Positions 7,805 through 13,719 of a stretch of DNA of 64,000 nt are shown here, one piece after another (within the stretch, counting starts at the first letter, position 1; each line of letters begins with the position of its first letter). The position numbers and the translations under genes were made by a program. The stretch is from assembly GCF_030283145.1 (NCBI RefSeq), contig NZ_JASNWE010000003.1:1054001-1118000 (forward strand), in the 5' to 3' direction. The stretch comes from Actinomadura xylanilytica (GTDB taxonomy: Bacteria > Actinomycetota > Actinomycetes > Streptosporangiales > Streptosporangiaceae). The notes under the pieces are model-generated. The model saw nothing but the letters and a program-made list of their open reading frames with translations, searched no databases and was not told where the DNA came from.

Positions 7805-7872
7805 CCGCTGCGGCTGCTCCCGGTGCCAGGGTGGCCACTGCGATGCATTCGGCGCTGATGACGACGTCGCAT
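7798..7872 (-). CDS. Candidate 24-residue leader peptide of the tRNA operon
   Basis: An ATG at 7872 is preceded by GGAGGAGGG with 7 bases of spacing, an ideal ribosome binding site. The 24 sense codons include five CGC/CGT and two CGA (Arg), three CAC/CAT (His), four AGC/AGT (Ser) and two ATG. The downstream tRNAs read CGY, CAY, AGY and AUG, so 14 of 24 codons match the cluster. The stop lies 17 bases before the terminator hairpin. I infer a leader whose translation senses charged Ser, Met, Arg and His tRNA. The alternative is chance: off-frame GC-rich DNA often reads Arg/Gly/Ser/His-rich, and a second frame across the same bases is also open to 7779. Confidence 0.4.
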   Translation of the reverse strand: MRRRHQRRMHRSGHPGTGSSRSGT

Positions 7873-7910
7873 TTCGCTGCCCTCCTCCGGTCTCGTTCGC
7901 TTCGTTGACC

Positions 7911-7939
7911 ACTCTGCCCGACCTTCTGCCGGACGGCAA
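7911..7939 (-). promoter_or_regulatory. Weak promoter candidate for the leader-tRNA transcript
   Basis: TTGCCG (7939-7934), 17 bases, then CAGAGT (7916-7911) is the best minus-strand sigma70-like match upstream of the leader ORF. The -10 is poor. It would give a leader of about 100 bases before the terminator. The remaining DNA from 7940 to 8058 shows no convincing gene. Confidence 0.25.
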
Positions 7940-8058
7940 CGCTTTTATTGGCTCGGGTAGGCACCGAACCGCTGCGCATCGCGCTCGCCTGGGCCGAGGG
8001 CGCGGACGGTCCGGCACGCGACGCGTGCGCGGAACGTTTACGGCTCAGCCGGGCGGTT

Positions 8059-8505
8059 CTAGGCGAAGCCCTTGGAGGCCGGGCCGAAATCGGGCCACGG
8101 GGTGAGGGCGCTGGAGACCGTGAGGCTGTCCTCGTAGACGTGGTAGCGGGTGATGAGGCCGTTCTCCACGGTCAGGTGGACGGCGCACATGGCGGTGTAC
8201 TCGCGGCCGGTGGCGCGGGCCGTCTGGACGATCGTGGCCAGGACGACGGCGTCGGGGCCGTCCACGAGGATCCGGTGGATCTCGGAGGCGGCCTTCTCGG
8301 GCACGTGGTGGTCGCTGATCTCCCGGAAGTGGGCGGCGGCGTCCTCGGCGGTGAAGCGGGGGCGGATCCACGGGACGGCGGGGTGCTCACCGTCCGGCCA
8401 GTCGAGCCGCCAGTCGACACGCTCGGCGAAGAGGCCCTTGATGGCCTCGGAGTCTCCGGCGGCCATGCTCTGGAGGAAGGTCTGAACGACGGTTCGGGTG
8501 TCCAT
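8059..8505 (-). CDS. SnoaL/NTF2-like polyketide-cyclase-fold protein, copy 1
   Basis: A 148-residue nuclear transport factor 2-like (SnoaL-like) protein. The family pattern is clear: RTVVQTFLQSMAAGD, then LFAERVDWRLDWPDG, a DGPDAVVLATIVQTARATGREY strand pair and HLTVENGLITRYHVYEDS. Such proteins are cone-shaped small-molecule-binding or isomerase domains of varied function. AGGAAA lies upstream of the start. It is a near-identical copy of the gene at 9075-9485, with constant offset of 980 bases from 8101 to 8505, but has a longer C-terminus (WPDFGPASKGFA). It diverges from the hypothetical gene at 8561. Confidence 0.85.
   Translation of the reverse strand: MDTRTVVQTFLQSMAAGDSEAIKGLFAERVDWRLDWPDGEHPAVPWIRPRFTAEDAAAHFREISDHHVPEKAASEIHRILVDGPDAVVLATIVQTARATGREYTAMCAVHLTVENGLITRYHVYEDSLTVSSALTPWPDFGPASKGFA
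8101..8505. repeat. Duplicated SnoaL-gene segment, copy 1 (partner 9081-9485)
   Basis: Bases 8101-8505 align to 9081-9485 without gaps at an offset of exactly 980, with long identical runs around the C-terminal half of the gene. This indicates a recent tandem duplication of the SnoaL-like gene and its upstream region. Confidence 0.8.
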
Positions 8506-8524
8506 GAATTCTATTTTCCTGCTG

Positions 8525-8547
8525 GGAGTTATTCGTTCGATAACTCC
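8525..8547. promoter_or_regulatory. Inverted repeat between divergent SnoaL-like and hypothetical genes
   Basis: GGAGTTAT and ATAACTCC form perfect 8-base arms around 7 bases (TCGTTCG). The element sits between the divergent starts at 8505 and 8561, in a short AT-rich island, and looks like an operator for a dimeric repressor. No regulator gene is adjacent. Confidence 0.45.
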
Positions 8548-8560
8548 GGAGGTCACGGCC

Positions 8561-9019
8561 ATGCGCCGGCGGTCCGGCCGCGCCGCACCGCCCTGGCAGC
8601 GGCGCCCCGCGCCCGTCGACCTGGAGGGGTTCGGGAGGCCCTGGCTGCTGTTCCGCGGGCGCGGACCGGACCGGGTCGTGATGCCCCTGCCCGCGGACGA
8701 GGCCGAGCACGTCCAGCTGCTGATCGAATCGGACTGCACGTGGTCGGCGTGGCTTCAGGCCGCGGACACCGCGCCGATCCTCCAGAAGCGGATCAGTTCC
8801 AAGGGCTCGTTCGTCTTCCGCCACGTCGGCGAACCCAGGCAGATCTCCATGCAGCACAACGGCCGCGGCGCCTTTTCCCTCACCGGGCTCACCCTCGAAT
8901 TCGGGCAGGGCGAAAGGGTCCTGTCCGGCATGGGGAACTCCAGCGCGAAGGGCCACCTGGAAGGGTCGACGCTCGTCCACGTCCGCGCCGACGGCGATTG
9001 GACCGTCACCCTTCTCTAG
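8561..9019 (+). CDS. Hypothetical 152-residue beta-rich protein
   Basis: GGAGG 8 bases before the ATG at 8561 supports the start. The protein begins with a basic stretch (MRRRSGR) and then appears all-beta: WLLFRGRGPDRVVMPLPAD, HVQLLIESDCTWSAWL, FVFRHVGEPRQISMQH, and a C-terminal strand VHVRADGDWTVTLL. There is no signal peptide or membrane segment. I do not recognise the family; the alternating pattern suggests a beta-sandwich. It lies between the two SnoaL-like copies on the opposite strand and may share the operator at 8525-8547 with copy 1. Confidence 0.6.
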   Translation: MRRRSGRAAPPWQRRPAPVDLEGFGRPWLLFRGRGPDRVVMPLPADEAEHVQLLIESDCTWSAWLQAADTAPILQKRISSKGSFVFRHVGEPRQISMQHNGRGAFSLTGLTLEFGQGERVLSGMGNSSAKGHLEGSTLVHVRADGDWTVTLL

Positions 9020-9074
9020 CGGTCAGTGGTGGAAACAGCAGGCGCTCAGGTGTGCGGGACTTCCATTTGCCGCC

Positions 9075-9485
9075 TCAGGGGGTCAGGGCGTTGGCCACGG
9101 TGAGGCTGTCCTCGTAGACGTGGTAGCGGGTGATGAGGCCGTTCTCCACGGTCAGGTGGAGCGCGCACAGGGCGGTGTACTCGCGGCCGGTGGCGCGGGC
9201 GGTCTGGGCGATCGTGGCCAGGACCACGGCGTCGGGGCCGTCCACGAGGATCTGGTGGATTTCGGAGGCGTCCTTCTCGGGTACGTGGTGGGTGCGGATC
9301 TCGCTGAAGTGGGCGGCGGCCTCGGCGGGTGTGCGGCGGGGCCGGATCCACGGGACGGCGGGGTGGCCCTCGTCCGGCCAGTCGAGGCGCCAGTCGACGA
9401 CGTCGGCGAAGAGGCTCTCGATGGTCGCGGAGTCTCCGGCGGCCACGCTCTGCATGAGGGTCTGCACGACGGTGCGGGTGTCCAT
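9075..9485 (-). CDS. SnoaL/NTF2-like polyketide-cyclase-fold protein, copy 2
   Basis: A 136-residue paralogue of the protein at 8059-8505, with the same motif order (RTVVQTLMQSVAAGD, VDWRLDWPDEGHPAVPWIRP, HLTVENGLITRYHVYEDS). It stops earlier, right after SLTVANALTP. GAGG lies 9 bases upstream of the ATG. The upstream DNA retains part of the promoter region of copy 1 but not the clean inverted repeat, so the two copies may be regulated differently. Function unknown beyond the fold. Confidence 0.85.
   Translation of the reverse strand: MDTRTVVQTLMQSVAAGDSATIESLFADVVDWRLDWPDEGHPAVPWIRPRRTPAEAAAHFSEIRTHHVPEKDASEIHQILVDGPDAVVLATIAQTARATGREYTALCALHLTVENGLITRYHVYEDSLTVANALTP
9081..9485. repeat. 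Duplicated SnoaL-gene segment, copy 2 (partner 8101-8505)
   Basis: Gap-free partner of 8101-8505. The high DNA similarity in both silent and coding positions suggests a recent event. Confidence 0.8.
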
Positions 9486-9575
9486 GGGGACGATCCTCGC
9501 ACCGGACGGGTAGAGCGGCCGATTACTTCGGAGGTCATGCGATGAGTTCCGGACGATGGGGAGGTCTGAACGGGC

Positions 9576-10076
9576 ATGACGAGTGAGCCCTATATCGAGG
9601 AGCGCCCGGCGGTGCCGTACGCGGCGATCCGGCAGGACGTGACGATGGACGGATTGGCGGAGGTCGCCGACCGGATACCCGAGGTGTTCATGTGGCTCTC
9701 CGACCGCGGGGCCAGACCGGCGGGGGCGCCGTTCCTGCGGTACGTGGTCATCGACATGGCGGGCCGCACGGTGGTCGAGGCGGGGGTGCCGGTGGTCGAA
9801 CCGGTGGAGGGCGAGGGCGAGGTGCTCGCCGAGACGCTGCCGGCCGGACGCTACGCGACGTACACGCACGTCGGGCCTCCCGACGAGCTGGTCGGGGTCA
9901 CCGCGGCGATGCTCGGATGGGGGGCGCGGGAGGGGCTGGAGTGGGACATGACCGCGACCTCCGAGGAGGAGCGGTGGGCGTGCCGGCTGGAGATCTACCG
10001 CACCGATCCGTCCGAGCAGCCCGACATGGACCAATGGGTGACCGATCTGGCGTTCAAGCTCAGCCGAGGTGCTTGA
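9576..10076 (+). CDS. GyrI-like small-molecule-binding domain protein
   Basis: A 166-residue stand-alone GyrI-like (SHS2-type, AraC effector-binding) domain. Typical pieces are EERPAVPYAAIRQDVTMDGL at the N-terminus, the FLRYVVIDMAGRTVVEAGVPV strand, LPAGRYATYTHVGPPDEL and the C-terminal CRLEIYRTDP strand. Such proteins bind hydrophobic ligands or hydrolyse cyclopropanoid compounds; which applies here is not visible. Its 3' end overlaps the convergent glycosyltransferase gene by 17 bases. Confidence 0.8.
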   Translation: MTSEPYIEERPAVPYAAIRQDVTMDGLAEVADRIPEVFMWLSDRGARPAGAPFLRYVVIDMAGRTVVEAGVPVVEPVEGEGEVLAETLPAGRYATYTHVGPPDELVGVTAAMLGWGAREGLEWDMTATSEEERWACRLEIYRTDPSEQPDMDQWVTDLAFKLSRGA

Positions 10077-11592
10077 AGTCCGGCCACAGGGTCCGCCAGG
10101 GGGCGGTCTGGCCGCGGCAGACGAAGACCGGTTTGCCCTGTTCCTCGTTGTCCAGGCCGACCCCGTCGTCGATGCGGCCCGCGACGGTGACGTCCGACCA
10201 GTAGCGGCGCAGGAGGGCGGGCGTGTCGGGGCCGACGACGATGGTGGGGCCGCCGGTGTCCGGGGGCCGGCCGAAGTACCAGTAGCCGTTGTGGCCGCTG
10301 TAGGCGCGGGGCAGGCCGTGCGCGGGGCCGTAGCGATCGAGGGCGCCGGCCTCCCCGTAGTTGGACGTCACGATGGTCGCCTTGCGACGTTCGGCGGTGG
10401 GCAGCGCGCGGTGCACGCGCGCGATCTCCGCCGCGAACCGGGGCCAGCCGACGGTCTCGGCCGAGTCCGGGTTGATGACCGGCTGCGGGGTGCCCGCCAG
10501 GTCGCGGACCGGGTAGACGGGCAGGGTGACCAGGACGACGCCCAGGCCGGTGATCGCGTACGCGGGGATGGTGAGCGTCCACCCCGCACCGCGCGGCGCG
10601 CCGCCCCGGCGCTCGACCTCGACCGCGCCCGCCGCCCACAGCGCCGCCCACAACCCGGCCAGGTAGTACGGCTTGCCCGCGGTGGCGAGGTAGAGGAGGT
10701 TCAACAGCAGGAACGCGATGCCGAGGAAGCGGTACGGGGCCAGCTCGCGGGACCGGAACAGCCGCCACAGCCCGTAGATCCACAGCCACGACAGCACCAC
10801 CCCGGCGAGGATCAGCTCGAACGGCACGAATCCGGGACGGCCGCCGAAGTCGGCCTCGGCCGCGATCTCGCCGGCCATGTCCAGCTGGGGCCAGCCGTGA
10901 CCGGCCTGCCAGATCAGCCCGGGGACGGCGGCGGCCACCGCGATCGCGGCGGCGGGCAGCAGCACCGGGCGGCGCAGGACGTCGCGCGGCCCGCTGACCA
11001 GCAGCCCGGCGACGAGAGCGACGAGCAGGAGCGCGGCCAGGTACTTGACGTTCACCGCGACGGCGGTCAGCACGCCTACGGCGAGCAGCGACCGGGAGTC
11101 GCGGACCCGCACCCAGCGGACCGCGAGCCAGACCAGCGCGGTGGAGACGGTCACGTCGAGCGTGGCGGTGTAGAACGAGTGGCCGATCGCGACCATGAAC
11201 GGGGCGATCGCGTACGCGCCCGCGGTCCGCAGCTGCGCGCGGCGCCCGCCGCCCAGCTCTCGCGCGGTCAGCGCGGCGAGCAGCACGCCCAGCACGGCGA
11301 GCAGCGCCGCCGGGAGGCGCTGGACGAACAGCACGTCGCCGCACACCGCGGTGATCCCCCGGGTGATCAGCGGGAGCAGCGGCGGCTGGTCGGGGTACCC
11401 CCAGGCCAGGTGCCGCCCGGCGACCCGGAAGTACAGCTCGTCGCGGTGGTAGCCGTACCGGGTGCTCAACGGGATCAGCACGGCCGCCAGGACGGCCGCC
11501 ATCAGGAGCAGTGGCCGCCAGGCGACCGGCGGCGGCCCGGGTGGCGCGGGCGTCGGAGCGGGGGTGGGCGGCGCCGGGCCGGAGGCTGCCAT
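10060..11592 (-). CDS. GT39-type membrane glycosyltransferase (ArnT/PMT-like)
   Basis: A 510-residue polytopic membrane protein of the dolichyl/undecaprenyl-phosphomannose glycosyltransferase superfamily. After a Pro/Ala-rich cytoplasmic tail comes the first membrane helix and then HRDELYF (residues 49-55), the acidic motif of the first extracytoplasmic loop, followed by GYPDQPPLLPL. About ten hydrophobic segments follow and the C-terminal 150 residues form a soluble outer domain (TIVTSNYGEAGALDRYG). It transfers a sugar from a lipid carrier to an unknown acceptor. The ATG at 11592 is preferred; an in-frame GTG at 11598 is equally possible, as neither has a clear ribosome binding site. Confidence 0.85.
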   Translation of the reverse strand: MAASGPAPPTPAPTPAPPGPPPVAWRPLLLMAAVLAAVLIPLSTRYGYHRDELYFRVAGRHLAWGYPDQPPLLPLITRGITAVCGDVLFVQRLPAALLAVLGVLLAALTARELGGGRRAQLRTAGAYAIAPFMVAIGHSFYTATLDVTVSTALVWLAVRWVRVRDSRSLLAVGVLTAVAVNVKYLAALLLVALVAGLLVSGPRDVLRRPVLLPAAAIAVAAAVPGLIWQAGHGWPQLDMAGEIAAEADFGGRPGFVPFELILAGVVLSWLWIYGLWRLFRSRELAPYRFLGIAFLLLNLLYLATAGKPYYLAGLWAALWAAGAVEVERRGGAPRGAGWTLTIPAYAITGLGVVLVTLPVYPVRDLAGTPQPVINPDSAETVGWPRFAAEIARVHRALPTAERRKATIVTSNYGEAGALDRYGPAHGLPRAYSGHNGYWYFGRPPDTGGPTIVVGPDTPALLRRYWSDVTVAGRIDDGVGLDNEEQGKPVFVCRGQTAPWRTLWPDFKHLG

Positions 11593-11792
11593 GCGCACTG
11601 TACGTCGATCGAGGGGTTCGGTCGCGTCCGGATTCGGCCGCGGCGGGCCACCGCGCCCGGCGGGACCGGCGCCGCCGCCGCCCGGTGCCAGGCGATCACC
11701 ATGAGCGAGACCCCGCGGCCCCTAGGATGGGGCGATCCGGGGAGGGGGAGGCGTATGCGCGAGTGCGGCGTCCGCGGGGGGACGTGCCGGAG

Positions 11793-12077
11793 ATGAGATT
11801 CCCGCCGGACGGGTGCGGCTACGAGGTCCGCTACACGCTGGGCCGCCGGGGCGCGGGCGTGGAGACCTTCGGCGACGAGTACGCGCTCGGCCGCTGGTTC
11901 AGCGCGATGACCTCGGAGGGCATGTTCGTGCCCGAGGAGTTCACGACGCCCGACGAGGACGGCCGCAACGGCTACCAGATCTTCTGCGTGACCGGGGCCG
12001 GCCGGATCGTGATCAGCTACTTCCACCCCCGGCTCGTCCGCGGACGCATCGAGGGGGCGGACGACCCGGCCGGCTGA
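11793..12077 (+). CDS. Hypothetical small protein (94 residues)
   Basis: A short soluble protein with coding-like composition: MRFPPDGCGYEVRYTLGRRG, then FGDEYALGRWFSAMTSEGMFVPEEFTTPDEDGR split by turns, and a beta-rich end (YQIFCVTGAGRIVISYFHPR). A run of G about 10 bases before the ATG may serve as ribosome binding site; a GTG at 11784 is an alternative start. I do not recognise the family. It converges on the acetyltransferase gene with a shared hairpin between them. Confidence 0.55.
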   Translation: MRFPPDGCGYEVRYTLGRRGAGVETFGDEYALGRWFSAMTSEGMFVPEEFTTPDEDGRNGYQIFCVTGAGRIVISYFHPRLVRGRIEGADDPAG

Positions 12078-12101
12078 CCTGCCGGGCTCACCCGGCCGGG
12101 T
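12064..12101. terminator. Bidirectional hairpin between convergent genes
   Basis: ACCCGGCCGG (12064-12073) pairs with CCGGCCGGGT (12092-12101) around an 18-base loop. It spans the stop codons of both convergent genes and can act on either strand. Confidence 0.5.
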
Positions 12102-12873
12102 GCCGGATCCAGACGTTCGGCTCGACGTAGACGGCGTGGTCGTGCGCCACCGCGCAGCGGACCGGGACCAGTGCCCCCGGCACCTCCACCCAGCCGTCGG
12201 CGTCGAAGGGCAGGCCCGTCCAGGACCGCCACCGGGCCAGGGAGCCCGCGACGGTCATCGACGCCGGGGCGATCGACTCGATCACCCCGCCCGCCCGGAC
12301 GTGGGTGCGCAGCCACGGATCGGCGGGCAGCCCGTCGCCGCGGGTGCGGAACGCGTACTCGGCCATCGGCGTCGCGGGCTCGAGGTGCTTGCCCGTCGGC
12401 CGGACGGGCGCCACCAGGCCGCGTGGCGCCGCGTTCTCGCGCATCGCCCTGAGCATCGCCCCGGACAGGCCGGCGCCGCGCAGGTCCGGCCGGACGGCGA
12501 CCTCGATCGCGCTCACCGTGTCGGCCGCCGCCGCGAGCCCCGCCGCGTCCGGGCCGGCCGCCTCGCGCCGGGCCGGCGCCGCCCCGAGTTCGTCCGCGAA
12601 GGCCCAGGTCATGACCTGGGCCCAGCCGCCGTCCGGCAGGGTCGCGCGGCCGGGGGCGGCCAGGGCGAAGGGCACGCTGTGCGCGCGGGCGGCGACCTGC
12701 CCGCCGGGGTCGGTGGCGACCAGGGTGAACTCGGGGAAGGTGGTGGCGAGCAGGGCGAACAGGTCGCGGTTCACCGGGTCGTGCTGGACGAACTCCGGCC
12801 AGCCCGCCGGCATCCGCCGCAGCGGTCCGGCCAGTTCGGGACGCTCGGCGAGCGTCGTGATCACAACGTCCAC
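12088..12873 (-). CDS. GNAT-family N-acetyltransferase
   Basis: A 261-residue protein with a GNAT acetyl-CoA-binding core: AIEVAVRPDLRGAGLSGAML, residues about 120-140, contains the V-R-P-x-L-R-G-x-G-L-S motif A. The N-terminus (WPEFVQHDPVNRDLFALL) and the long C-terminal half (GWVEVPGALVPVRC) are typical of actinobacterial members whose substrate is unknown. The start ATG is at 12873. Confidence 0.8.
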   Translation of the reverse strand: MDVVITTLAERPELAGPLRRMPAGWPEFVQHDPVNRDLFALLATTFPEFTLVATDPGGQVAARAHSVPFALAAPGRATLPDGGWAQVMTWAFADELGAAPARREAAGPDAAGLAAAADTVSAIEVAVRPDLRGAGLSGAMLRAMRENAAPRGLVAPVRPTGKHLEPATPMAEYAFRTRGDGLPADPWLRTHVRAGGVIESIAPASMTVAGSLARWRSWTGLPFDADGWVEVPGALVPVRCAVAHDHAVYVEPNVWIRHPAG

Positions 12874-12905
12874 GCACCGAAGCTAGCCCGGTGCCGCCGG
12901 CGCGG

Positions 12906-13490
12906 CTAGGCGTTTTCGTGCAGCGCCAGCAGCGTGTAGGCCGCGACCGTCGAGTCGTCGGTGACCGCCCCCTCGCGGACGAGGCGCTCGAACTCCGCGC
13001 GGCCGACGAACCGCTGCCGCATGTCCTGCTCCTCGGTCTCCCTGGCGTGCGGCCCCGGTTCCAGGCCGGTCGCGAGGAACACGTGGAACCCCTGGCTGCT
13101 GGTGCCGTGCGAGGCGTTCAGATAGCCGAGCGGCGTCAGGGTCGCGGCGCGGAACCCGGTCTCCTCGGCCAGCTCGCGCCGGGCGAGCTCCTCGGGCGTC
13201 CCCGTCTCGTCGCCGGGGAAGGACCCCTGGGGGAAGTTCCAGGTGCGCCGCCCGATCGGGTAGCGGTACTCCTCCACCATGTGGAACCCGCCGTCCGCCG
13301 CCGGGATCACCAGCGCGAAGTCGGGCTTGTCGACCACCCCGTAAATACCGCGCGCGCCGTCGAGCCGCTGGATCTCGTCCTCCCGGACGGTCATCCACGC
13401 GTTCTCGTACACCACCCGCGAGGCCAGTCGCCGCACCGCCGGTCCGTCGCTCCCCGCTCCCCCGTCTCCCATGGCCCCATTGTGCTGCAT
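12906..13490 (-). CDS. Nudix hydrolase
   Basis: A 194-residue Nudix-fold pyrophosphohydrolase similar to ADP-sugar pyrophosphatases (VVYENAWMTVREDEI, then MVEEYRYPIGRRTWNFPQGS). The Nudix helix reads ELARRELAEETGF, with the REL-EE-G catalytic core intact; two extra residues separate the upstream acidic position from REL compared with the strict consensus. It probably cleaves nucleoside diphosphate derivatives such as ADP-ribose, inferred from the family. The ATG at 13490 has GGTGGG upstream; an in-frame ATG at 13472 is the alternative. The start is divergent from the sugar dehydrogenase gene. Confidence 0.85.
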   Translation of the reverse strand: MQHNGAMGDGGAGSDGPAVRRLASRVVYENAWMTVREDEIQRLDGARGIYGVVDKPDFALVIPAADGGFHMVEEYRYPIGRRTWNFPQGSFPGDETGTPEELARRELAEETGFRAATLTPLGYLNASHGTSSQGFHVFLATGLEPGPHARETEEQDMRQRFVGRAEFERLVREGAVTDDSTVAAYTLLALHENA

Positions 13491-13719
13491 CGCCCACCCG
13501 CCGTCGCCGGCCCGGGCGGCCCGGCGATCTTCACGGGGGGGGCGGTGTCCGCGTCGTCCGGCCGGTGTGATCGGTTGACTTGGTGACCGGTTCCGGATGG
13601 GGCGCTGACCGCTTGCGGTCCGTATTCGTCCTAGGTATCCCCACATGTCACGAAATGCTTCATCGTTCGCCCCAGTGCGCGGAGTCCACAGCGCGCACCC
13701 GGGAACGGGGAGGTTGTCC

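Noticed and set aside
7779..7979. 66-codon minus-strand frame ending at the terminator (second frame over the leader)
   Set aside because: Its start has no ribosome binding site and the first half is low-complexity basic sequence. I kept it only as a caveat to the leader-peptide idea; its last residues look more protein-like than the first.
7466..8017. Long minus-strand frame across the tRNA cluster (183 codons)
   Set aside because: It runs through three tRNA genes and the terminator, and has no ribosome binding site. It is an artefact of high GC content.
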